Assembly (NCBI RefSeq): GCF_006546835.1
Contig: NZ_VICB01000025.1
Coordinates: 1 to 64,000 of the forward strand
From: Actinomyces johnsonii
Lineage (GTDB): Bacteria; Actinomycetota; Actinomycetes; Actinomycetales; Actinomycetaceae
Reading direction: 5' to 3'
DNA length: 64,000 nt
The position numbers and the translations under genes were made by a program. Positions 16,818 through 24,235 of this stretch are shown here, one piece after another. How positions within the stretch are numbered: position 1 is the first letter of the stretch; each line of letters begins with the position of its first letter. The notes under the pieces are model-generated. The model searched no databases, was not told the DNA's origin, and saw only the letters and a program-made list of their open reading frames with translations.

Positions 16818-18031
16818 AGGAGGAAACCTTTCACGAGGACGTACAGCCAGTAGCCTATCCATACAACGCTCATCGTGAAGGCCAGGAGACCGAGAAGACT
16901 GCACAGAAGCCCGTAGATGAAATAGCCCCAGCGCACCGCGGGCCGCATCCCGGCCAGGGCCGGCGGCAGGGGCTGGCGCGTGAGAGTGCAGCGCAGAACG
17001 AACATGGAACGCCCGCGCAGGTTGACCGAACCAGTGGCCGCCTCGACCGCGGCGACCCCGTCGGACTGGGTGAGGGGGTTGAGGTTGGTGATGAGCATCG
17101 TGAGCTGGAAGGCACACAGGGTCAGGGCCACCTGGCGCACCATCCCCGTGGAGGCCCAGGCGACGGCTGCCTCCAGACCGCAGACGACGCCGTCGGAGAA
17201 GATGCCGGCCAGGGCCAGCATGGTCAGCCCGCGCCGGGATCGCACCCGGTAGGAGTCGGTGCGGTCGACGTAAGCAATCGGGATGACCCAGAACATGAGC
17301 GCCACCCCGAGCCCGCGAATCGGCGTGCCCAGGTAGCCGGCGACGATGGCGTGCCAGGACTCGTGCAGCAGGATGCTCACCAGCTGGATCGCCACCGCCG
17401 TGATGAAGACGAAGACACTCGGGCGGGGGCCCCCGGCCAGGGAGCTCAGCGCCATGGCTCCGGCCGTGTAGCCGCAGGCGGCCAGGGCCAGGAAGACCCA
17501 GCTGAGCGCGCGGGCCGGCAGGTGCTGAAGCAGGGTGACAACGGGGGCGACGATCCGGTGGTACTTGCGGGCAATGATGATGCGGGGCAGCCACCAGCCC
17601 CCGCTGCGGCGGGGCTTTTCAACCTTGAGGTGGCGGGCCTGACGGGGCTGGGCGGTGTGCCGCCCACGGGTGCGCCTGGTGCGCGTCGGGGCCGCTGAGA
17701 CGGCGGGAGCGGGCTCACTGCCCGCCAGGAGGCTTTTGTCGCGCAGGTTGTCGACCAGGCTCGTGATGCGTTTGGCGCCTGCTTCGTCGATGTCCTGGGG
17801 CAGCTCCTCGATGATAGTCGGCAGGGAGCGCACCCCGTCGAACTGGTTGACGATGAAGGCGGCGGCCGCACCGAGCCGGTGGTACTTGCCCGAGTCGGAG
17901 TCGAACAGCATCGGCTGGTTGTCCATCCCGACGATGAGACTCACGCCGCGGCGCAGGCGCGGGATCGGATTCGTCGGGGTGCTCCCAGGGCTCATCGGCG
18001 GGCTCGTCGCCGTACTCATCACCGTGCTCAT
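16814..18031 (-). CDS. PqqD-M50 fusion: membrane zinc metalloprotease of the RiPP cluster
   Basis: 405-aa protein. Residues ~25-105 resemble a PqqD/RRE-like leader-binding domain (LFDSDSGKYHRLGAAAAFIVNQFDG…). The rest has several transmembrane helices with the zinc motif HESWH (His223, Glu224, His227) and a downstream NLNPLTQSDG motif, equivalent to the NxxPxxxxDG metal-binding loop of site-2-type M50 proteases. It is therefore an intramembrane or membrane-bound metalloprotease guided by the leader peptide. The likely job is cleaving the precursor leader at the membrane; a role in export or immunity is also possible. It overlaps the dehydratase gene by 4 bp and lies 96 bp after the precursor gene. 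Confidence 0.8.
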   Translation of the reverse strand: MSTVMSTATSPPMSPGSTPTNPIPRLRRGVSLIVGMDNQPMLFDSDSGKYHRLGAAAAFIVNQFDGVRSLPTIIEELPQDIDEAGAKRITSLVDNLRDKSLLAGSEPAPAVSAAPTRTRRTRGRHTAQPRQARHLKVEKPRRSGGWWLPRIIIARKYHRIVAPVVTLLQHLPARALSWVFLALAACGYTAGAMALSSLAGGPRPSVFVFITAVAIQLVSILLHESWHAIVAGYLGTPIRGLGVALMFWVIPIAYVDRTDSYRVRSRRGLTMLALAGIFSDGVVCGLEAAVAWASTGMVRQVALTLCAFQLTMLITNLNPLTQSDGVAAVEAATGSVNLRGRSMFVLRCTLTRQPLPPALAGMRPAVRWGYFIYGLLCSLLGLLAFTMSVVWIGYWLYVLVKGFLL

Positions 18032-18127
18032 CGTGGGCTCATGGCTCCCTCAGGTCGGTTCGCGATGTACCGGGTACCGCTGTGGCGGGCAGGAGACCCC
18101 GGTCTCCTGCCCGCCACTGTGGGGTCG

Positions 18128-18331
18128 TCAGCAGGACGTCGTCGACGCGCTGGCGGCGCAGGCCGGGCACGAGGCCGAGGCCGCGCTGGCCGGGCACGAG
18201 GCCGAGGCGGCGCAGGCCGGGCAGGACGCGCTGGCGTGGCTGAAGGCGCAACCCAGGGCGTTGCCCTCGGGGAGCTCCTCGACGCCGAAGTCACTGTCGG
18301 CGAGGGTGAGATCGATCGCGCTGTTCGTCAT
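18128..18331 (-). CDS. RiPP precursor peptide with repeated Ser/Cys core
   Basis: 67-aa peptide with a very strong Shine-Dalgarno (AAGGAGGTG, 8 nt before ATG). The leader (1-27) is acidic (ADSDFGVEELPEGNALG), as in thiopeptide and goadsporin precursors. The core (about 28-67) has 7 Cys and 13 Ser/Thr and contains a 9-residue unit SASCPACAA three times (34-42, 43-51 with Cys49 replaced by Ser, 52-60), then SASTTSC. Cys residues should become thiazol(in)es through the YcaO enzyme and Ser residues dehydroalanines through the LanB pair. Cleavage after LG27 is a guess. The gene lies between the dehydrogenase and protease genes. Confidence 0.85.
   Translation of the reverse strand: MTNSAIDLTLADSDFGVEELPEGNALGCAFSHASASCPACAASASCPASAASASCPACAASASTTSC
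18152..18232 (-). repeat. Three tandem 27-bp repeats inside the precursor core
   Basis: The coding DNA for residues 34-60 consists of three 27-bp units (18206-18232, 18179-18205, 18152-18178) with few differences. They share the plus-strand stretch GGCCGGGCACGAGGCCGA or close variants. This points to repeat expansion of the core by slippage or unequal crossover. Confidence 0.8.
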
Positions 18332-18373
18332 ATGCTGTTCACCTCCTTCTCTCAGATGTCATGTGGGCAGGAG

Positions 18374-18439
18374 CGGGGCCCGATCGGGCCCCGGGGGTCC
18401 GGTCTGCCGGGACCGGGCCCCAAACCCCGCGAACGGGGT
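18374..18439. terminator. Hairpin cluster upstream of the precursor gene
   Basis: A perfect 20-bp palindrome (18374-18393) is followed by ACCCCG-CGAA-CGGGGT (18424-18439). On the minus strand they lie after the dehydrogenase stop (18527) and before the precursor start (18331). They could be an attenuating terminator or RNA-processing barrier that lets the precursor be made at a different level from the enzymes. A TACATA box on the minus strand at 18464-18469 could be a -10 for a separate precursor promoter. Confidence 0.5.
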
Positions 18440-18526
18440 GGTCTGTGGAACTCTCTGACGCGGTATGTAGTTCTGGGTCGGTCTCGCCACCGGCGGGCCG
18501 TCGGCGCACGCAGGTGATGATCGGGG

Positions 18527-19267
18527 CTAACCGGCCGTCGGACTCGTCTCGGGCTCGGCCACTGGACTGGCCACGGTGACGGCGAACATCTGGTGGCGGC
18601 TGACGCCGTCGGAGTCCAGCAGATGGCGCACCGCTGAGGTGGCGAAACCGGCGAAGACAGTCCCCACCAGTCCTCGGGCGACGGCGCGCAGGTGGACCGA
18701 GTAGATGAGGGCCGCACTGCGGCTCATGGTGAAGCGGTAGCCGACCGCTCCGCCCCAGGTGTCCGCCTCATCGAGGTTGGCGGCCACCGAGACGATGGCG
18801 CCGGCGCGGGCGAATTCCTTCTGCACCGTCATGCCCTCAATCGCCTCGGCCTCCGGCAGGGGGCGGATGAGGTCGACGCCGTCGAGCCGGACCCGGTAGA
18901 TGCCGGGTTCTGCTCCGCGCGGGCGCAGAAGGAGGACGAAGGGCTCCAGGGGGCAGGCCGCCGCGTCCTCGTCCCAGGTGCGCGCATCGTCGGCCAGGGC
19001 GTCACGGACCATGGCCAGGAGGGGTTCGGCCTCCAGCGGCTCGGTGCCGTAGCTGGTGGACGACGAGCGGCGCTCGAAGGTCTGATGCAGGTCGTGCGGG
19101 TAAGCCGTCTGGGGGCCGGGCACGAGCGCGTCCGGTTCCCGGCAGGCCAGCGGCGGGCGCGGACGGCGCGCGGCCAGGCCGTCGGAGGTCGGCTCGCCCG
19201 GGAGGCTTCCCGATCCGGATGAGAAGCCGTTGACGAGCTCGCGCAGCGTTTCGAAGTCAGTGCGCAC
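18527..19267 (-). CDS. SagB-type nitroreductase-like dehydrogenase (azoline oxidase)
   Basis: 246-aa protein of the FMN-dependent nitroreductase fold. The N-terminal FERRSSSTSYGTEPL motif matches the FxxRRSxRxF/Y start of SagB/McbC dehydrogenases. The middle LEPFVLLLRPRGAEPGIYRV and C-terminal LRAVARGLVGTVFAGFATSAVRHLL segments fit the fold. It should oxidise azolines made by the YcaO enzyme to aromatic azoles. It overlaps the upstream fusion gene by 11 bp and is coupled to it. Confidence 0.75.
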   Translation of the reverse strand: MRTDFETLRELVNGFSSGSGSLPGEPTSDGLAARRPRPPLACREPDALVPGPQTAYPHDLHQTFERRSSSTSYGTEPLEAEPLLAMVRDALADDARTWDEDAAACPLEPFVLLLRPRGAEPGIYRVRLDGVDLIRPLPEAEAIEGMTVQKEFARAGAIVSVAANLDEADTWGGAVGYRFTMSRSAALIYSVHLRAVARGLVGTVFAGFATSAVRHLLDSDGVSRHQMFAVTVASPVAEPETSPTAG

Positions 19268-21029
19268 GGCTGCCTCCCAGGTCGACGACGATGCAGGCCG
19301 GCTCGCGGGCCGGGTCGGTGCCCAGCGCCCGGGCGATCCGCTGCTCGTCCCAACGGGCCCGAGCCCGCAGGGGCACTCCCAGGGCGTCGGCGACGAGCCG
19401 GATCACCTCGAAGGAGCAGCCGCAGTCCTGGACCGCGATTCGCAGGGCGAAGGAGAAGTACTTGCGAGCCACCTTGTCCACGTTGCCGGTCAGGACGATT
19501 CTCACGCCGACGCCGTCGGGCACGACATCCGTCTCCGAGACCGAGGGGGCGGGCCCGATGAGGGCCAGGGCGTGGTCGCGCTCGATGTAGACGTAGGTTC
19601 CCGGGGCCAGCTGCTCCCCACCGACTTCACCCGCCTCCCCGCTCTCGGGGACGAGGACGTAGGCGGTCACCGAGCCGATATTGCCGCCGGCGGCCGTCCA
19701 GCGGCGCAGCTTGGCGCTCAGCGGGGTCTGTGCGGCGTCGGCCGCGCCCGGATCCGTGGACCCGGTGCCGAGGGGCTCGCGCACGCCGACCGACAGCGCC
19801 AGAATCGTGGCGAGTTCACTCAGGGTGGGGCGGACGGCGGCATCGGCATCGCCGCCTCCGATCGGATGCACGACGGGCCAGGGCTGATCCAGGCGCCCCA
19901 GGTCGGCGGGCGGCAACTGTGTGCGCGGGCAGACCGGCCAGTCGCGGAACTCGCGCTGGAGGCGCAGGTTGGAGGGCTTGTAGTGCTGTTGGTGGCCCTT
20001 GGAGTCCACGAAGGCCGCGGGCGGGATCACCACGGACTGCTCGTAGCGGGCGCCCACGGGGGCCGAGGGCGCCACCGGCACCAGGGTCTCGCCCTGCCCC
20101 GCCACGGAGCAGACCGGGCAGCCGGGGCGCGAGACGACCGGTCGATCGGAGTAGGTGAAGGTGGCCAGGTCGGTGCGCCGGGCGTCCCCGGGCAGGTGGG
20201 TGACGGTGGCGCGGGCGATGAGCGCGGCCACGGCCCGGGCGGCCAGGCCAATGACGATATCGCGGCGGGCGGCGTCGGGGCGGGGGCCGAGCTCGGGCTC
20301 GTCGGCACTCGCGCAGGCAAGACAGGGAGAGAAGCTCTCGTCGACGTAGGGGCCGATCGTGACCGCCTCATGTTCGGCGCGCACCCGCAGCAGCGGAATG
20401 CCGTCCTGGCGGCAGCGGCGCGCCACCTCCTCGGAGCGGTCGGAGAAGTCGATCGTCTCGATGAGGACGACGAGCGTGTCCCCCTGGCGGGGTGCGCCGT
20501 CGAGTCGCACATCGGGCAGCGTGGGCTCCAGGGCGGCGACCATCTCGCCGGCCAGCTCGGCGTCCCCGACGACGGCAACCCGGGCGGCTGCCAGGCGACG
20601 GGCGGCGTCCTGCCAGGAGTCGTTGACGCCGGTGGAGTCGCCCAGGCGCGAGAGGAGCCTGGCCAGCTCGGGGGCCGGCTCACCGGGAGCGGGCTCGGTG
20701 TCGCCCTCCTCGACGATGCCGCCGGTCCACAGCAGGGAGACGGCCTCGAAAGCGGCCTGGGGGCCGATACCGGTGGCCTCGCCGATCTCATCGAGGGTGC
20801 GGGTTCCGTCGCAGGCCTCGAGCAGGGGGCCCATGTGCTCGCGGGCGAAGGCTCCGCCCAGGACCTGGCTCTTACGGGCGCCGTCGACGATCCAGCCGCC
20901 CTCGTCGGGCCGGGCGCGCAGGCCGAGCCGGACCACGGGCTTGCGGGGGATGCGGAACTGCAGGTCGCGGCGGGCGGCGCGGCCGACGTCGCCGGCGCGC
21001 ATGACAGAGCCTGTGGTGTCCCCGGCCAT
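19257..21029 (-). CDS. TOMM leader-binding E1-like protein fused to a nitroreductase-like domain
   Basis: 590-aa protein. Residues ~20-105 form an RRE-type winged helix (LGLRARPDEGGWIVDG…LLEACDGTRTLDEIGEATG). The centre is E1/ThiF-like with two CxxC pairs (PCLACAS and GCPVCS) expected to bind structural zinc. The C-terminal ~200 residues (LSELATILALSVGVREP…, PGTYVYIERDHALALIG…, VRIVLTGNVDKVARKYFSFALRIAVQDCG) look like a second SagB-type nitroreductase domain, perhaps degenerate. It would capture the precursor leader and deliver the core to YcaO and the oxidase. The start at 21029 lies one base after the previous stop. Confidence 0.75.
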   Translation of the reverse strand: MAGDTTGSVMRAGDVGRAARRDLQFRIPRKPVVRLGLRARPDEGGWIVDGARKSQVLGGAFAREHMGPLLEACDGTRTLDEIGEATGIGPQAAFEAVSLLWTGGIVEEGDTEPAPGEPAPELARLLSRLGDSTGVNDSWQDAARRLAAARVAVVGDAELAGEMVAALEPTLPDVRLDGAPRQGDTLVVLIETIDFSDRSEEVARRCRQDGIPLLRVRAEHEAVTIGPYVDESFSPCLACASADEPELGPRPDAARRDIVIGLAARAVAALIARATVTHLPGDARRTDLATFTYSDRPVVSRPGCPVCSVAGQGETLVPVAPSAPVGARYEQSVVIPPAAFVDSKGHQQHYKPSNLRLQREFRDWPVCPRTQLPPADLGRLDQPWPVVHPIGGGDADAAVRPTLSELATILALSVGVREPLGTGSTDPGAADAAQTPLSAKLRRWTAAGGNIGSVTAYVLVPESGEAGEVGGEQLAPGTYVYIERDHALALIGPAPSVSETDVVPDGVGVRIVLTGNVDKVARKYFSFALRIAVQDCGCSFEVIRLVADALGVPLRARARWDEQRIARALGTDPAREPACIVVDLGGSRAH

Positions 21030-21030
21030 C

Positions 21031-21822
21031 TCAGGCCACCTCCCCTCGGCGTTCGGGCAGGAGGGCGGCGAGCGCGGGCAGACCATCGCGCCGGCCCTCG
21101 TAGCGGCCCGAGCAGATCTCGCAGCGGTCCACGGCCACGGTCCGCGAACAGGAGGTGAGGCCCGAGATGAGGTCGATGGTCCACACCCGGCCGCCGATCT
21201 CCGGGAGATCCCCGGTATCCGTGGTGCCGTCCTTGACGTCCTCGACGTCGTCGGCGCCGAGCGGGGTCTCCTCCCGGCGGTCGAGGGTCTGGAGGGCCAG
21301 CGAGATGAGCCCGGCGCCCAGGAGCACGTGGTGGTAGGCGTATCCCTGCTCCAGCGGGCCGAGCTCGGCACTCACCTCCGGGGGTAGCGGGCGGTAGCCG
21401 TGCTGGCGTCGGCGCCGGTCGTAGCAGCGGTAGCAGGCGCTGCGGCCGGGGACCACGAGCGGTCCGCAGCGCAGCTCAGTGGGGAAGAGTTCCAGGCCGA
21501 GGGAGGGCATGCCCCTGGTGAAGGACAGGGCGTCGAGGTCCTCGCGCAGGCCGGTCTGGTCGGGGTCGGCCACGAGGACGGCGCGGTCGGCGTAGGGGAC
21601 GAAGGTGCTGACCAGCCCGTGGTCGACCGGCACGACGACGTCGTCCGGCCCGGCGAGCCGCCGCACGACGGCTCGTGCGAACCCACCCTGGGGCAGGTAG
21701 GCCGTCACCGGCCCCGAGGGGGCCTGCGGTGCCGGCCGCGCGGCCGGTGGGGGCGTCGTCGTACTCATGGCGGGTCGGGGCTCCTGAGAGTTGGACGGAG
21801 GCGTCGGGGACGCTGTTGACAT
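21031..21822 (-). CDS. E1-like (ocin-ThiF type) cyclodehydratase partner protein
   Basis: 263-aa protein with two CxxC pairs (ACYRCYDRRRRQ and CEICSGRY) separated by GYAYHHVLLGAGLISLALQTL, the layout of the bacteriocin cyclodehydratase / ThiF-like partner family. It lacks an obvious RRE, which the neighbouring fusion protein supplies. It probably partners with YcaO to activate it. The start is uncertain: 21822 gives the longest form, while an ATG at 21768 has AGGAG 12 nt upstream and skips a Pro/Ser-rich stretch. Confidence 0.75.
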   Translation of the reverse strand: MSTASPTPPSNSQEPRPAMSTTTPPPAARPAPQAPSGPVTAYLPQGGFARAVVRRLAGPDDVVVPVDHGLVSTFVPYADRAVLVADPDQTGLREDLDALSFTRGMPSLGLELFPTELRCGPLVVPGRSACYRCYDRRRRQHGYRPLPPEVSAELGPLEQGYAYHHVLLGAGLISLALQTLDRREETPLGADDVEDVKDGTTDTGDLPEIGGRVWTIDLISGLTSCSRTVAVDRCEICSGRYEGRRDGLPALAALLPERRGEVA

Positions 21823-21834
21823 CGGGGACAGGAC

Positions 21835-23190
21835 TCAGGCGAAGGGTTGGCGGACGGGATTGATCCCCGCCTCGTCGTGGACGGTCAGGCCCATGGCCCG
21901 GGGGGCCTCGTAGAGGCGAGGCGTGGCCAGGTAGCGGGCGTGGTGGCTAAAGGACAGGGGCATGGCCTCGGGGATGAGGGCCTTGATGACGTGCATGCCG
22001 ACCTGGCGGGCCTCATCAGTGGTGATGTCGACGACGATCGCCTCGGCGCCGGCCCTCTCCAGGTTGGCGACGACCTGTTCGAGCGGGTCGGCACCAGTCG
22101 AGGGCGCCCCCAGGGTGCCGATCTCGTCCAGGGCGTGGACGGGGCGCTCGCCCTCGAGGAGGAAGTCGAAGACGTGGCGCATGGACAGGTCGGCGTCGGC
22201 CAGGGCGCCGCCGACCACGGTGAGGTCCTGGCCCTTGATCTCTTGAGCGCGCGGGCCGCGGGCGTGGCTGCGCAGGGCGATGCGCAGGGAGGCGAGCTCG
22301 CGGTGGATCTTGGCCAGTGCCCGCTGCGGGTCGACGTCGCAGGTGGCGGCAACCACCTGGGCCAGCTCGGGGTCGACCTGGGAGGTCTGGACGGCGTAGA
22401 GGGTGGGGACGCCGTAGTCAGTGGTGGCGTCGAACAGATGGGTCTCCAGCTCGGTGGAGGTGCCGACCCGGTGGTACTCGGCGGCCGTCTCGCCCAGCGC
22501 GTCGGGGTTGACCGCGACCGCCGGCAGGCGCAGGCGCTGCAACCAGGTCAGGGCGATGGAGTCGCGCTCAATAACCTCGAGCAGGCCGCCCAGCACCGCC
22601 TCGCGCAGGTCGGAGTGCGCGGCGGTACCGGTGGAGATGGGGTTGACGAACTGCTCGGAGGGGGTGCGTACCGGGAAGTTGAGATAAGTCAGGACGGCTG
22701 GGACGAAGACCTCCCGGCCGCGGGTCAGGGACCAGCCGCGCACCCAGCGCATCGGGACGCGGGGGTCCGAAGCGATGAGCCCGCAGTCGGGGTCCGCCAG
22801 CTCCGTGGCCGAGCACGCCGGCCAGCGTTCCGGTCCGATCGCGGCTTCGCCGAGACCGGCGGGGGTGTCCCACACCAGCTCCTCCTCCGTCCATGAGCAG
22901 CTGGAGTAGCGTTCCATCGTCTCCACGATCGCGATGTGTCTGGCGCGATCGGCATCGATGGCCCCGCCGGCCCCGTCGAAGTTGCCCGCCTCGGCACGGT
23001 GATTCCAGCTGCGCTGTGACCTCAGCGCCTCAGATGGATCACCCAGAAGACCGGTCCAGATCGCGAAGACCGGCTCTCCGGCCGCCTGGGGCAGCTCGGT
23101 GGAACGGGAAACCAGGCCGAAGGGCGACTCAAGAGACGCAGCGCGAGCCAGTGATGGCGCCACGCCCTCAATGAGCGCAGAGCGATACAC
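21835..23190 (-). CDS. YcaO-domain azoline-forming cyclodehydratase
   Basis: 451-aa YcaO enzyme. The ATP-binding signature STGTAAHSDLREAVLGGLLEVIERDS matches the SxAxHxxxxxAxxxxxxEVxERD pattern. The N-terminal block IAIVETMERYSSCSW and the C-terminal tail INPVRQPFA are typical of TOMM/thiopeptide YcaO proteins. It phosphorylates amide bonds so Cys (or Ser/Thr) side chains cyclise to azolines. It is the first gene of the minus-strand operon; GAAGGAGG lies upstream. Next gene follows after 12 bp. Confidence 0.9.
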   Translation of the reverse strand: MYRSALIEGVAPSLARAASLESPFGLVSRSTELPQAAGEPVFAIWTGLLGDPSEALRSQRSWNHRAEAGNFDGAGGAIDADRARHIAIVETMERYSSCSWTEEELVWDTPAGLGEAAIGPERWPACSATELADPDCGLIASDPRVPMRWVRGWSLTRGREVFVPAVLTYLNFPVRTPSEQFVNPISTGTAAHSDLREAVLGGLLEVIERDSIALTWLQRLRLPAVAVNPDALGETAAEYHRVGTSTELETHLFDATTDYGVPTLYAVQTSQVDPELAQVVAATCDVDPQRALAKIHRELASLRIALRSHARGPRAQEIKGQDLTVVGGALADADLSMRHVFDFLLEGERPVHALDEIGTLGAPSTGADPLEQVVANLERAGAEAIVVDITTDEARQVGMHVIKALIPEAMPLSFSHHARYLATPRLYEAPRAMGLTVHDEAGINPVRQPFA

Positions 23191-23344
23191 GGAGCCCTCC
23201 TTCCTGGGAACGACAGAGGAGGCACACTTGGGGGAAGTGCCGTCGGCGAAGAGCCTGCCCGAAGCCTTGAGGGCTTCACATCGGTCTTTGATCTACTACT
23301 TGTTCCGCTGTTTGGATAGGCCCACCCGTCCTTTCGTCGAAACG

Positions 23345-23356
23345 CGTCTCGAGACG
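23345..23356. promoter_or_regulatory. Palindrome in the divergent promoter region of the RiPP cluster
   Basis: CGTCTCGAGACG is a perfect 12-bp palindrome midway between the divergent YcaO and LuxR-regulator genes (interval 23191-23456). It is a reasonable operator for the LuxR-type protein encoded next to it, but nothing beyond position supports this. Confidence 0.4.
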
Positions 23357-23456
23357 TTTACACGGCGGAGGCCTTTCTTCAGGTAGTTTGTTCCCTGTTC
23401 CCAGCAGACCGCGACCCCCACTTCCGCGACCTGCACACATCTGCCCAAGGAGACAC

Positions 23457-24215
23457 ATGTCTTCCCAGATTTCTCCCGAAAGAATCGGCCTCGCCCTGGT
23501 CGACGACGATGCGATGGCCTTGGCCCATCTCGAATCCTATTTTTCTGACGTTGAGGACCTCACCGTCCTCACAGCGACGCGCTCGCCCCACGCCGTCCTG
23601 AGGTTTCTTCAGTCGCGTCAGGTCGACGTCCTCATCACCGATGTTCATATGGAGAGCATGGACGGCGTGGAAATGACCAGGGAGGTGATCCGCGTCTCGC
23701 CGTCGACCAGAGTCATTCTGCTGACCACCGTCGATACCGACGAGGACCTCCTTCAGGGGTTGGGGGCGGGAGCCAGTGGCTTCCTGCTCAAGAGCGCCCC
23801 GGCCGAGGAGATCACCGCAGCAGTCCGCACAGTCCATTCCGGGGCGAAGGTCGTGGCCCCGACGCCGACGACGCGCCTCATCGACTACGCGTTGGCTTCC
23901 GTGCGCGGCGCGGATGGGAGCGTCCATCTGTCGGATCGGGAGCGCGACGTGCTCCACCTCCTGTGCGAAGGGGCCTCGAACCGCAAGATCGCCTCCCTGC
24001 TGGCCATTGCCGAGGCAACAGTCAAGTCCCATATCACCGGCTTGTTCCACAAGACGGGCACGACCTCGCGTCTGGAGATCGTGGTGTGGGCCTTCAAGCA
24101 CGGCTACGCCTCCAACAGCCCCTTCACGATCCCGGTCACCAGTGCCCCCAGCAGCCCGACCCCGGGCTCGAGCCCCAGTCCCTCAGAGGCCCGCAGCATC
24201 GGCCGTGAACACTGA
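23457..24215 (+). CDS. NarL/LuxR-family response regulator, likely cluster regulator
   Basis: 252-aa protein. The receiver domain (about 12-130) has acidic pocket LVDDD, phospho-acceptor Asp62 in LITDVHMESMDG, and the Lys of FLLKSAPAEEI. The LuxR-type helix-turn-helix (about 160-225) has LSDRERDVLHLLCEGASNRKIASLL and ATVKSHITGLFHKTGTTSRLE. It has a Ser/Pro-rich C-terminal tail. AAGGAGA at 23447 fixes the start. It is divergent from the YcaO-led operon with a shared 266-bp intergenic region, so it probably controls that operon. No histidine kinase is adjacent, so its signal is unknown. Confidence 0.85.
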   Translation: MSSQISPERIGLALVDDDAMALAHLESYFSDVEDLTVLTATRSPHAVLRFLQSRQVDVLITDVHMESMDGVEMTREVIRVSPSTRVILLTTVDTDEDLLQGLGAGASGFLLKSAPAEEITAAVRTVHSGAKVVAPTPTTRLIDYALASVRGADGSVHLSDRERDVLHLLCEGASNRKIASLLAIAEATVKSHITGLFHKTGTTSRLEIVVWAFKHGYASNSPFTIPVTSAPSSPTPGSSPSPSEARSIGREH

Positions 24216-24235
24216 CGTCCATCTGTTCGCTCACC

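Noticed and set aside
18152-18232. Tandem 27-bp repeats mistaken for a CRISPR-like or satellite repeat
   Set aside because: No spacers; units are contiguous and in frame with the precursor core.
19230-21158. Long plus-strand open frame over the RiPP E1-like genes
   Set aside because: Antisense shadow, Gly/Ala/Arg repetitive composition.
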